DNA of 64,000 nucleotides from Trichoplax adhaerens (Eukaryota > Placozoa > Uniplacotomia > Trichoplacea > Trichoplacidae). Positions 25,001-36,424 of this stretch are shown here, piece after piece. Made by a program: the position numbers and the translations under genes. The notes under the pieces are model-generated. The model was not told the origin of the DNA, did no database searches, and was given only the letters and a program-made list of their open reading frames with translations. The first letter of the stretch is position 1. Each line of letters starts with the position of its first letter. The DNA lies in NCBI RefSeq assembly GCF_000150275.1, contig NW_002060950.1, positions 2,530,106-2,594,105 on the forward strand. The letters run 5' to 3'.

Positions 25001-27091
25001 AGTAAAGGTAATTATTTTGATTGACAAGAGGTTACCAAACGTTTTAATATCATTTGTAATAAATTATTATTGTTTAAAATTTCTATTGTATACCAAATTT
25101 ATTAAAATTAGGACGACTTAAAATGATCGTGATGGAATACCTAGCAAATAAGTCCCTAGATAACTACCTTAGAGTAAGTATGAAGTTCATTTCGAATGTT
25201 TAGCTAAAAATTTCTCCAATTCTATGCACAAAAACGTAAATGAGTTACTCCGAATTTCTCATCCTAAAATAATAATATTACCTTCGATAAATTATTTAGG
25301 AAAATAACCATAAATTTACCAAATTACAACTAGCGGGTATGGCTAGTGGCGTAGCTGCAGGAATGGAATATTTATCAGATAAGGGTTTTATTCATAGGGT
25401 AAATTTCCATATGATATGATTAGCCAAATTGATGTCGTAATATTCTAATAGTTATGATTAAATTTACAATATTAATCTCAATATGAATTCCTAACAACAC
25501 ATGAATACTCAATATAATTTTCTGAAATAAGATCATATTATATTTATTACTAACTAAATCTTCTCTAGTAATTTATAATATTATGGTACCTTATGAGATC
25601 GTCTAAAATCTGAATTGGTAACTGTAATTAATTAGAGACATTATTTCTCTATGCGTAGGATTTAGCCGCACGAAATGTATTGGTAGGCGATATGATGCTA
25701 TGTAAAATTGCTGACTTTGGTCTATCTAGGGAAGTGCAACAAGATGATGAAGAGGATCAAGCGCAATATACTACCGAAGTATAACATCTCGCTGAAATCT
25801 TACCTTGCTACTTGATTCACTTCCCCAAATTGGCAAATTTCACTTTGTTACCCGAATTTCTTAATTCACTGTTTATTCTGATACGTAGGGAGGTCAAATT
25901 GCTTTACGATGGACGGAACCAGAAGCTATCATATCCCGTGGTTTTACTACAGCTAGTGACATTTGGAGCTATGGAATCACTTTATGGGAAATTTTTTCTT
26001 ACGCTGCTCGACCTTATGGAGAATGGGGAAATAAAAAGGTCTGATTATATAGAATATGACTCATTATCGTTTATTATTGTCATATAAGATATTTTACTGT
26101 AGTGAAACTGAGAAAATTAATGTGTTTATCCTCCATCAATATTCTTGTTGATTTATTTACTAGATCATGCACTATGTAAACCAAGGATATCGACTTGCTC
26201 CACCAGAGGTAGGATACCGCTCATAATTCAATTGACACTTAGTCAAGTTCCAAACGATATGTCCATCATTTTTGTGCAACAAATTCAAATTTATGATATC
26301 ACAAATAGCATCATTTAAAAATGTCCCTTTCTCAAATTTAATTGTTACTGCTAAATTGCCTATTTATTAAAGCGTAAACTAATATGTAATATGTTTTCAC
26401 AGTTTGCTATTAATATTTATATTATTGTGAGGATATGTAATGAAAATATTACAAAATTGTCTGCAGCCGTTATCGAACATATCGCTCTTATGCTTCTGAA
26501 CATGGAATCGCAACCTATATTTTACAAGCATAATTTTATTTCAGAATTTAATCTTGTTACACTATTAATCATTTGGTATAGTACTAAGTCCCGTTCTTTT
26601 AATCTTGCTAGAAATGTCCAAGATGCATTTACAGTTTAATGCTTAGATGCCAGCTGAATGACAGATCCAAAAGACCTACGTTTTCTAACATCGTTCAGTT
26701 TTTCGATAATCTGTTTAGGCTGCCGGATGATTTAGATGTTTTTGTGGATACAAAGTAAGTTATTTCACAAGCTGACATTTAATTATGTTTCGCTTTAATA
26801 TTGTAACAGATGATGGTTTACTTATTACAAATAAAATTTGATAGCGTTGCGGATATCTCAATTTCATCTTGGCTAGAAGATCTAAAGTTGGAGTGCTACG
26901 TCCGCTTATTTGTGAATTCTAATATAGTTAATGTCAAAAATCTACTTGTTTTGAATGAGAAGAGGTTAACAGATATGGGTATTACGTCACTTAATCATAT
27001 CAAAAAAATTCTTAAAGCAATACAAAGTGATAACGAAATTGATGATAGCGACGAAGACCACGATTATACCTTACTAGAAAAAGAATGCTAG
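16006..27091 (+). CDS. Eph receptor tyrosine kinase
   Basis: Twenty exons: 16006-16072, 19852-19925, 20172-20384, 20639-21059, 21177-21317, 21518-21829, 21987-22231, 22396-22417, 22710-22902, 23034-23098, 23527-23643, 24721-24800, 24899-25007, 25112-25173, 25300-25398, 25659-25778, 25889-26038, 26164-26208, 26612-26754 and 26845-27091. The sum is 974 residues plus stop, normal for an Eph. Order: signal peptide (MVTIPTSCLWIGIILFSIAQ); ephrin-binding domain (to about 195); Cys-rich region ending near 305; two fibronectin III domains; transmembrane helix (about 537-560); juxtamembrane tyrosines in HYTGVEI and ATYVDPADF; kinase; and a C-terminal SAM domain (SSWLEDLKLECYVRLF...MGITSLNHIKKIL). The kinase keeps GEGQFGSV, VAVK, HRDLAARN, DFG and RWTEPEA, and so should be active. 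Odd points: Gln replaces the Trp of the usual CW motif (LMLRCQLNDRSKRP), and the exon 8/9 junction keeps frame only with a 22-base exon 8. Family role: contact-dependent signalling with membrane ephrins. Confidence 0.95.
16193..16400. repeat. Tandem duplication, two copies of about 104 bases, in Eph intron 1
   Basis: Copies begin near 16196 and 16300 with TAGCCGCTCGTCCATGATCA. They continue through AATCCATCTYGC and GTGTAGAGGATTGATGGA with few differences. They lie in the first Eph intron, shortly after the signal-peptide exon. Confidence 0.9.
17339..18060. repeat. Tandem array, three copies of about 237 bases, in Eph intron 1
   Basis: The word TGATTTAGAAATGTA recurs at about 17440, 17679 and 17913. 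Each copy also has TTCTTCATTTCACT, ACTACAARCGGYGG, and a CTTCTTGTRGTAG segment. The copies differ by many substitutions, so the array is old. The plus-strand open stretch 17411-17626 and the minus one at 17284-17490 lie inside it and are repeat artefacts. Confidence 0.85.
18098..18535. repeat. Degenerate tandem array, about five copies of 85-95 bases, in Eph intron 1
   Basis: Each unit has the same order: GTAGARRCATGATGA, then ATTGATCCTGACTC, TCTGAT, an A/T-rich spacer, TTATCTTCRMCGCGTAAGC, and a Gln-codon-like CAAAGT spacer. The copies are diverged. The array directly follows the 237-base array. Confidence 0.75.
18540..19851. other. Remainder of Eph intron 1
   Basis: AT-rich intron sequence up to the pyrimidine-rich acceptor TTCTCTTTCAG at 19841-19851. 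An ATG at 19798 reads in frame into exon 2 without splicing, giving an alternative short N-terminus with no good signal peptide. The spliced version with the 16006 exon fits better, because its signal peptide and phase-1 junction match. Confidence 0.6.
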
Positions 27092-29143
27092 AAAATAACC
27101 ATTAAATTATCTAACTATTGTTTTGATAAATTATAAAGATTATCTACTCATTTTTAAAAAAGATATAGCGTATAGTTTACAAGTGTATAGCTAAAGTACG
27201 ATGATTTATCTTATTCATTATGATTTTACGCTTTGGAAAGTAATAGATAATGATGATTATTAATCAATTATATCTTTTAACTCTTTTTTTTATTATTTTA
27301 CATTTTCACTACAAATAATAATGAAATGAATTATATAGAATTCTTATATTATGTCCTATGTACATGTACTTTTTACTTGTTTTCTTTTGTATTAAATTGT
27401 AGACTATGTTTCGTTTTTGGTTTGTGGCATACTTTTACTAATAGTGTCATAGCATCATGCGTAAAACGGTATCGATAGTACTGCATGTACAGCAGAGAAA
27501 CGATAGCAAAATCATTAGATCGCATATTTTAGCGCATTTGAACATGATATAATTAATATTCTCATTTATGATATTTTAGCTCATTCCATGTACAATACCT
27601 GCATAGGATTGTCATTATTACCTCAAATTTTGGATGATAGGTTATAATGCAATTCTAGAAACAATTTCGCGCTATCTTTTACACATCATTAGAATCCAGC
27701 TTAGCTTACATTTTTAGACATATAATGGATTGTCTTCGTTTGTATATCTCAGAAAATGATTTTTTTTTCAGGTAGAAAAGTGTATCGGGCACATTGATAT
27801 TTTCAAGTTGTACTGGTGATTGATAGAATATCATGATTAGTATTTAAATAGGGCAGTAATGTGCATGCTACATATTAACATTATAGGTATAGAAGTCATT
27901 AAATCAAGCAAAGAACTAATTCTTGTTTCGGTAAATTTATCTATGATCATTGCTGTCAACTTTATAGATCTGTAAGCACATATGTACGATTTTCAATGAA
28001 CTTAATATACCGCCTTTACGAAATACGATTTTTTTGGTTTCCAAAACTGCTAACAACAGACATCTTTTACTTAGGTAAACTGCTAGTAAAATTTGTTAGA
28101 ACAACTACGATAGATTCTGAATCTTATTCTATCTTTGAATGCTAAACAGTATAACAAAAGTTACAGAATATGTGCTTAAATTTGTTTATTCGACGAAAAA
28201 TTTACCATCATAAGGACATACTGGATTAATATTCTGTACATGCACTATAACATTTTCCTAATACGTAGTATCAGAATCGTTGAATGACTGCATTAAAATA
28301 TCATAGTAAGCATCATGTAAGACAATTATAATAACAATAAAGATTTAGATAGAAGTTAATAAACCAAAAATTCAATTGCTGGTTCAAATCTGAGAAAGAA
28401 CGTTATAACTACAGTATATAACGTTAATATATAAAAGTAATCTATTAATTGACAGGTTCGTTATTTCCGAGGCCAAAATCGAATTATAATTAACGTAAGC
28501 CTTGCAGCTTAATGCAAGTAAATTGGCTATTATACATCTGTTTATATCGATATTCGTATGAAATATTAATTGTACCCATTGATGGCGTCATCTGTTATAC
28601 CAGAAAAATAGGCTTGTATTCCCTTGAAGTAGGTTCAACGACTAATAAAGGGTTGTTGTAGTGACGCTACTACAGTAGCGCCATGCGATCCGGAATTAAT
28701 CTAGTAGCCTATTTTCGTCCCTGAGCTCTACTACTAAATATATTTTAGGCCAACTTGGATATTTTCACTATCTTCAGCAGTTAGAGCATTATATCAGCTG
28801 TAGCTACATGAACCAAAGTGACAATACAATGTGCAATTGACTAACGGTACCATCTTTTAGATAAAAAGTATGGGGCAAAACATAACGCTTATAACCCTAA
28901 TAAATATGCATATTTAGTTAACTTCATTGCAACTAATTATGCGGTACTACATTAATCTGTCTTGTTTCGTTTACACATTTCATTCTCTTCTATCGGCGAG
29001 GCAGCTCTTTTACTTGATGAGTCTTTTGGATAGCCTTCTAATCTTTGATGTTCAATCTCAGTTACCAACGCTGCTGGACGACAAGCTATCACCGACTTTA
29101 CTGTATTTCGCCTAGCTACTATAGTGTTTATTTCAACAAAGTA
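27092..29143. other. Intergenic region between Eph and RPP30 (tail-to-tail)
   Basis: Two kilobases of AT-rich sequence with the presumed 3' UTRs of two convergent genes. A short near-palindrome (CGCTACTACAGTAGCG) occurs near 28666. A 62-codon open stretch at 28927-29115 has no support. No gene is seen. Confidence 0.6.
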
Positions 29144-32100
29144 TTAGCAGTATGACCGAAGTAATATCATTATGCCTACTAAGAAAGCAGCTGACCAACC
29201 TCCGTGAAGAAGCACAGCTCGACCATTTTCACAAATAGACCGCTTTGCGGCTCCTTGTTTCAATCCAAACAATTGTCCTCTGTATGTTTCATTAAGGAAT
29301 ACTCAACAAAGATAGAGTCTATTCAATTGTGACTTATTGCATAATATGTACACCTCACAGAGTTTAAGGTTACTTTGCCTTGATACTTAGCAGCTAAGTG
29401 AAATAACTTTGTCATAATTCTACAGTATTCATAAAATATAGTCACATAGAGCTATGAAAGATACAAGTTAGCTATATCGTATGGACCTCGTATTTCCATG
29501 TGCTTAAGTAGTTGGAGTTTGCAAATAGAAATAGATAACATTAAATGTTAGTAAATAATTACTTATCGACATTCTACATATTGGTGAAGTGTTTCAGCAA
29601 TACCTTTTCTGCACCACTTGTGATAATCACGTTCTGTTGCAAATAATAATAATAATGCTGTACAATAACGTATTTAGCCATAGAAGCATAACACAAGCTT
29701 CTGAGATAACTAGTATTTATCATAGTTTTTACCGGCATTAAGAGAGAACTTACTTTGCCTTTCGTAACTCTAATGATTTCAATGGCGTTTGCTAATACAC
29801 GACGTCGTAACCCAGAGTCACGAATAGTAGGCGAATAGCTAATTTCGAAATGAATACCTTTTTCAATTGCCTACGGATAAATTATAATTATATAATGTAA
29901 ACGATGTAAATATTGGTCTCTGATGATTAAACAATTTCAGCAATCAGCTAGACTATAGTCGAATCGAACATTAAATTGACGAAATCAATCAAGTTACGGA
30001 TATTAAAATCAGTAAGCATAGTATTGTTTTCTTCGCATTCACAAGACCTGTTGTACGGGGGGTATCTTTAAGTAGAAGGGTAACTTTTCCGTCAAGTTTA
30101 AGGAGATTATATCGACTTCTAGGTTCATGCACGCTTGCTGATATTGGGGTATAAATTGATAAAAATGAAAGGAGAGGTTAGTTTGTAATTTATGGGCCAA
30201 TTATGTTATTCTACGGTTTCTTCATAAAACGGGTATAGAAATCAGTAGTGTAGAGTCTGATAGTGCGCTTGTATAATTCATTAAGAGCTCACCTGAAATA
30301 ACTTTTCAGTTGTTGGCTGAACAGCAACAATATCAAACTGTTGGACGCATTCACTTTGCATATGATGCAATTGGCTATGGTTTTCTAGTAAGATAGTAAC
30401 ACGATTATATTGATTGAAAGAACGACCGCTAGCCTAAAAAATGAATAAGAAGTTTTATAACAAAAACTGCAAATTGTGCAGACTTAGATATTGTACATAG
30501 TATAGTGTTAAACAAGCAAATCGTAATTGTGAAGACAACCTGAATATGCGCTTTGGAGGATTCACTGATCTGAATATCTTGACAACATGGAACAATCTAG
30601 TTTTCATAATCCATAAAGCAGTCTAGTTAGTACAGTAGTAGTTAGTACTATTCGTCATTATTGTCTTCCTTCTGGTTAATTTAGGGTTGATTAATAATAG
30701 AAATTTACATCTACACTTTTTCTTCTAAGATGACGTAAGAATTGAGATGTTTCACTAGCAAGTAGCAAAGCTATCAAACTTACTGATGATGGAATCTTCT
30801 TTTCCAGTCTTAAGTCTTGATTAACTGCTATCGAATGATATCCAACTGATACAGACGAAGAAATGGTTATAATATCCATTAGAACAATAACACTTCCGTG
30901 TGCATAGAAGGAATCCAACCTACTATACTATCTCAGGTTGATGTTAAGCGTTGGACAAGTCAACTGCTAAGCAATACATTGTGTAATATGCAACTACGTT
31001 CTCAGCTATACCATACGTTAGCCAAAAACAAACAAGACATTAGTTCTAGCTTTCATATCTATGCATTACACAAATTACTTTTGATAGAAATAGAAGTCAA
31101 TTCCTACTGCCAACAGTACCAGAGCACAGATAGAAACAACCTTAAGCTGCAGAATTAGTAGCATAATCATTAAACCATTATAAAGATGAGGCAACGAATC
31201 GCCTACTATAATGTCTCAAATGTTGATGCTAAGCATTGGGTAAGACAACAGTACAGTATATGTTTTTTTTTTTTAAAATAAGCAGGCTGCTAAGCAATGT
31301 ATTGTGCAATAAACAACTATATTCTCATCTATACTATGAGTTACTAGGAAACTAATAAGATATTAGTTCTAGCTTGGGTAGCTATGCATGACACGAATTA
31401 CACTCGATCGAAATAAAAGTCAATTACTACAGCCAACAATGCCAGTGCACCGATAAAAACACACTTTAGCTGCAGAATCAGTTGTATAATCACTGAGCTA
31501 TTACAAAGAGGAGGTAAAAAATAACCTACTAGAATGTCTTAAAGGTTGATGCTAAGCATTGGGTAAGTCTGCAATACATTGTGCCAGCGTACCGATAGAA
31601 ACACCCTTAAGCTGCAAAATCAGTTGCATAATCACTGAGCTACTATAAAGACGAGGCAAACAATAATCTACTAGAATGTCATAAAGGTTGATGCTAAGCA
31701 TTGCGTAAGTCTGCAATACAATGTGCAATGTGCAACTATGTTGTCAGCTATACCATGAGTTACTGGGAAACTAATAAGATATTAGTTCTAGCTTTGATCG
31801 CTATGCATGACACGAATTACACTTGATCGAAATAGAAGTCAAATGACTACAGCTGACAGAGTACAAATAGAAGTAAGTTAAGCTACAGAACAAGTAGCAT
31901 AATAAATAAACCATTGTAACGAGAAGGTAGAGAATATAAATTGATTAAGCTTGAGCTATAAAGTAGTTGATCAACACTCTTCCTAATTGCTTTTCTACTT
32001 GTGCAGTATAAAATGGCTACTAATTTATTAATTTGCATTTGGATCGGACTCGCCTACCACGTCGAAAATTGTGCAATCAGCCTACCTTTAACTAACATGT

Positions 32101-32167
32101 CCACACATTTTGCAACCATTCTCCGATCATCCGTGTATTGGATATTTAAATCGTAGAATATGGTCAT
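29144..32167 (-). CDS. RPP30: Ribonuclease P/MRP protein subunit p30
   Basis: Nine minus-strand exons: 32086-32167, 30784-30845, 30540-30569, 30293-30433, 30048-30137, 29754-29870, 29604-29633, 29465-29502 and 29144-29279. They sum to 726 bases, 241 residues plus stop; the human protein has 268. The start MTIFYDLNIQYTDDRR matches the family's N-terminal strand. Then come GYHSIAVNQ, FDIVAVQPTTEKLFQ, LTEKLPFYLK, AIEKGIHFEISYSP...RDSGLRRRVLANA, NVIITSGAEK, MEIRGPYDIANL, and LFGLKQGAAKRSICENGR before the C-terminus: the RNase P p30 (PHP-like TIM-barrel) order. The 30-base exon at 30540-30569 is the least certain but keeps phase. Function from the family: a protein subunit of nuclear RNase P (pre-tRNA 5' processing) and RNase MRP (pre-rRNA). 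Intron 1 (30846-32085) is unusually long and holds a tandem array. Confidence 0.93.
30937..31930. repeat. Tandem array of four unequal copies in RPP30 intron 1
   Basis: Copies begin at about 30937, 31222, 31545 and 31687 with GTTGATGYTAAGCRTTGSG. Full copies also share CAGCTATACCATRMGTTA, AGATATTAGTTCTAGCTT, GCATRACACRAATTAC and GCAGAATYAGTWGCATAATCA. Copy 3 is internally deleted (about 142 bases). Copy 2 carries a T-rich insertion near 31262. The plus-strand open stretch 30898-31158 lies in copy 1 and is an artefact. Confidence 0.88.
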
Positions 32168-32723
32168 TATAATTGATCTACTACTCCAATCCAAGTGCAC
32201 AATACTGAGCAAATTGTTGGAAAGCGATTCCACATTGGATGGAGAAGGAAGACGATGGCAGCCAATTCAGCAAATCCTCCGTGGTCGTGTTCTGGTCAGT
32301 AGACTGAGTTCAGTACCGCGGCCAATTGTACGCCTTGAATAACTTGTTGTGTATAGGAAACGCCAGTTCTCCAGCCAAAATGTTTGTCGCCACATTTTTT
32401 TCTGGTCATTTTAACTGTACTGTACCTCTGTAACGGTACATTAGACTGTCCACGATAATAACCATCAAGTTGGCGGCCTATAGTATAGTGTACAGTTACA
32501 GCCATCCGGTATAGTAAAATGACCAGGAAAAATAGTGTTTCTCCTATCCTATCCTACTGGCTACTAATGAATAATAATTATAATTAAAATATTAATTATG
32601 ATTAAAATATTAGTAATCAGTCCAACGTATCACGTGACTTGATGCTCGCTGACAGCCATTTTCGGAAACTTTGGGGTTCCACTTTAGTATCTGATGAGAA
32701 GTTATGTTCGATAATAATATTTT

Positions 32724-33329
32724 GCCTAATAATTATAATTACAATATCGGTTTTCAGTAAAAGAAGGGTAGGAGCACCTGGCCAGGAGCTGGCGCTACAT
32801 TTTGCAGTGACTTTATTGACTTGTCTGCTTTCCGATAAGAATATTTTTGCCTAATAATTATAACTGCAATATCGTATTCCAGTAAAAGAAGGGTAGTAGC
32901 ACCTGACCAGGAGCTGGCGCTACATTTTGCAGTGATTTTAATGGCTTGTCTGTTTTTCCCTAATAATTATAATTGCAATATCGTTTTTCAGTAAAAGAAG
33001 GGTAGGAGCACCTGGCCAGGAGCTGGCGCTACATTTTGCAGTGATTTTATTGACTTATCTGTTTTTCCCTAACAATTATAATTACAATATCGCTTTTCAG
33101 TATAAGAAGAGTAGGAGAGAGCACCTGGCCTGGAGCTAGCGCTACATTTTGCAGTGACTTTATTGACTTGTCTGCTTTCCGATAAGAATATTTTTGCCTA
33201 ATAATTATAACTGCAATATCGCATTCCAGTAAAAGAAGGGTAGGAGCACCTGACCAGGAGCTGGCGCTGCATTTTGCATTCACTTTATAGACTTGTCTGT
33301 TTTTCCGATAATATTATTTTTGCCTAATA
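32724..33329. repeat. Tandem array, about five copies with alternating 109- and 126-base periods
   Basis: The word CCTAATAATTATAA recurs at about 32724, 32850, 32959, 33068 (one change) and 33197, with a truncated copy at 33323. Each unit carries AATATCG, AGTAAAAGAAGGGTAG, GCACCTGRCCAGGAGCTGG and CTACATTTTGCAGTGA. The longer units have an extra TTTCCGATAAGAATATT segment. The array ends in the small inverted-repeat element. Confidence 0.92.
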
Positions 33330-33396
33330 CAGTGGACGCCGCTTATAGTGCCCACGGATATAGTGGCCAGCCGGGTTTAAGAAGCGGCGTCCACTG
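33330..33396. mobile_element. 67-base TIR element with TA target duplication (MITE-like)
   Basis: Perfect 15-base terminal inverted repeats, CAGTGGACGCCGCTT (33330-33344) and its reverse complement (33382-33396), are flanked by TA on both sides (33328-33329, 33397-33398). Inside are two ATAGTG-CC words. CAGT-type ends with TA duplication are typical of Tc1/mariner/pogo-superfamily non-autonomous elements. No transposase is present. The left flank reads GCCTAA-TA, the same as the start of the tandem-array unit, so it appears inserted at the TA of that unit. Confidence 0.75.
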
Positions 33397-34464
33397 TATC
33401 TTATCCGAGTAAGGATTAGAGTAGTAACGTTTATTTAGAGTCTATACTGAGCAATAGATAGTATACAATGTTGTAGATGTCCGGATTCAGGACTTACTTT
33501 TAGAAAACTAGCGAATTTTCTTATATACTCTACTAGTTTACAGTACATCGCGAGGATCGTAAATAATCACAACGGTAGCCGATCTTAATTCTAGAATTTT
33601 TATGCTGTAGAGAGAGGCAGGAAACGATACTTTATGTACATGAATGGAAGGGCCGATATTTTGGGATTATTACCAATCTGAAAAGTTTCATTAATTAATA
33701 TTGTAACTAGTGCTATACCGCATCGCAATTTGCCGATGGATCGTGATTCGTATAAAGCAATTTAAAGTCCGTGAGTTGTACCAACCTTGCAAGATGGTTA
33801 TTTGTATTTGAGAGGGAGAGGAAACGACAGTTCATAGAAGAGGCGACTTATCATAGGGTCACCAATCCGAATAAGGATAAAACCACTAAAGTACAAGCAA
33901 AACTAATACTATCACTTTACTGCCATGTTTCTCCTTCCAACATTTACCTCCAAGTCTCTCTTTAGACAAAACTGAACCCAAACTTTATTCAAAAGTCAGC
34001 CAATTTAGAGTAAAACATCATCAATCATTAAACAGAAGTGATCACTTCATAGATAATTATAATGGGGCAAAACTGTTCATTTAGCTAAAAATGAATGGAA
34101 AAAGTCACCGATAACGGCAATCCCAATATGGACCACTAAAGGTTATCTTATGAAAATATGATTAGCATTAGTCAGCAATGGTCACTTCATGACATGCATA
34201 CAGTATTCATTTTTGATGTACTTTACTGAAATTACTCTGCTTCCAAATGTGCAAATAAATCCATATGTAAGTAATCGCGTCTACTTCAAACTTTCTATTT
34301 GGACTAACACTAAAGCCTATTCTAACAGCGATTTTGAGCATGTTCTGATCCATTAGCGTAGTAAACCGTAAATTGTGCCTTTTATAATAGTATTAATAAT
34401 CCGTGTGGAATCAACTCACTCAATTCATAGTCTAACTAGCAAACCATAGAGGTATAAAGACAAA

Positions 34465-34770
34465 CGATCAAAAAAGCATCCTAACTAGCTTTAAGCTGTA
34501 ATCATATGATTTGTAAGTATACTTTATCACTTTGGTAAGCTATGGCAACAACCTATCGAGCATTACGAGGTTGAAAAACGTATTTTCTATTCTGTCAAGG
34601 GAAATAACAGATAATAGAGATTGAAAGGCAACCGGTAAAAGACGTCCTGACTAGCTTTAAGCTGTCATCATGTGATTTACAGCATGCAAAGATCACTTTG
34701 GTAAGCTATGACAGCAACTTATCGAGCATTGCGAGGTTGAAGAACTTATTTTCTATTCTGCTAATGGATA
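34465..34770. repeat. Tandem duplication, two copies of about 168 bases
   Basis: Both copies contain CTRACTAGCTTTAAGCTG, ATCACTTTGGTAAGCTATG, TATCGAGCATTRCGAGGTTGA and TTTTCTATTCTG, in the same order and spacing. Confidence 0.85.
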
Positions 34771-36424
34771 AATCAATACTCTTCTATAAGCCGCTACAAA
34801 TTACTGAGGATTAAAAAGAAATTGAGATAAAATAAGATGCCGTTTTATCTTTCGTTGCAAATGTTCCTCTATAAATTACCTTTATAAACTACTCCAATAT
34901 TTTTATTAATTTTTATTATTTGATTTTTTCCGCATTCGAGCTGACTGTAAATCTGCAACCGACATGCAGTTTATAGAAATAAAAAGTAGTTATGTTCAAT
35001 TTCATTATCATCATTTGGAATTTTTTTTCATTCAAGCTGACCGTTAATCTACAACAGAGGTAGAATTCACAAAAATAGAAGTAGCTATTTAAATTTCATA
35101 ATTTATTAAATTAAACCGACCGTGTATCTTCTATAAAATAGGATAATAACTGTGTTACAAATACGAAAATGAATATTATGCGTCACTGACGCAACCCGCC
35201 ATTACTTTATTTAAGTACTAGCATCGACACTGAACCAGCCCGTTGCTAGCTTTTGGACTGGCTTCGAGATAGTCAAGATGCAAAAAACTAGATACGCCAT
35301 GATTAAAAGCTTGCATATACATTATACATTTTGTAATACATTTCAACAGCGACTTTATATTAAAATCTATTTCTAAATGGCCTTCAAAACCTCAAGTGTC
35401 GTTGAATCTTATCATGAAATCGAAATCTGTTGTTAAAACTAGTCAATTTTTGGTTACTTATCTGCTGCAAACAATAGCGATGGGTTAAAGTGCATTTAAA
35501 AATATTATTAATCAACTTGCCACCTAGAATATTGTACAATCAAGTGTACTCGTAGGCGGGTAGAGTGCTACAGCAGCCAGAAAACTTGTCAGTAAAAAGG
35601 GAAATCAATTATTATAGCAATGATTAAGAGTAAGAAATATTATTAAGTTATAGCACAGCCTAAAGTAAAGTGAGTTAATTTACTAAGCCCTAGAGCTCTA
35701 AATGTCGTACACGAAAGAATAGTCTCATATTTTATCATCGTGTAGAATATGACATTTCAGTAATGAATGTTTTAAAGTGAATTGTGTCCAAATAAATCCG
35801 TTGACAAGGATAACATAGCTAGTTAATTGTAAAACAAATAAATGGTATAGCAATCATTACTAGATTACAGCGTACTGTGTGCATTCATTTTTCAAGTAAA
35901 TTGCAAACCTATTTTATGGGGATAGTTAATTAAGGGAAATTTGCACTATGTGCGAACATTCACTTACTCAGTTTTCACTATCATGTCCATGAGAATCAGT
36001 GAACATAAAAGATTGAAATTATTTACCTAAATTTATTAAACATCAGAAACTTTGTAAAATAATATTTTGACTATGTGAAGGCCCACTGTTATGAAGCGTT
36101 TCTAAATAAGTTTTATGACCAATCGACATCTTGTAGATCCGATGTTGATATCTAAATAGAATGGTGAATACGTATGTAATTGATTTAATTAATAGCGGCA
36201 TGATAAGGATTCGACTAGATGATACCATCTCATACATCCTCCAGCGAGCTTATATAATCATTGCTTTTTTATTCCAGCAGGTTAATACCGAATATTGTTG
36301 ATAAGTATCATCCAATTTTTTAACTATTAATTAATTACTGAATTATCTCCGTCTTTTGAACTCAGTTATTAATAGCAACACTTGAAAATAATGAAATTTC
36401 ATGCTCTGATTGTTTACTAATGCT

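Larger units (their letters stand above)
32168..36424. other. Intergenic stretch with repeats; no supported gene
   Basis: Starts as the 5' flank of RPP30. It then holds a 109/126-base tandem array (32724-33329), a small TA-flanked inverted-repeat element (33330-33396) and a two-copy repeat (34465-34770). Open stretches at 32296-32505, 32639-32854, 33047-33283 and 33771-33965 either lie in the array or have no protein-like features. Confidence 0.55.

Noticed and set aside
28381-28420. A GGTTCAAATC word like the T-loop of a tRNA
   Set aside because: No matching D-arm, anticodon stem or acceptor stem could be drawn around it.
30691-30918. Start of RPP30 within the 75-codon minus-strand frame ending at 30918
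   Set aside because: That frame opens with TTG, not ATG. The exon at 32086-32167 supplies the family's N-terminal strand and joins in phase to GYHSIAVNQ.
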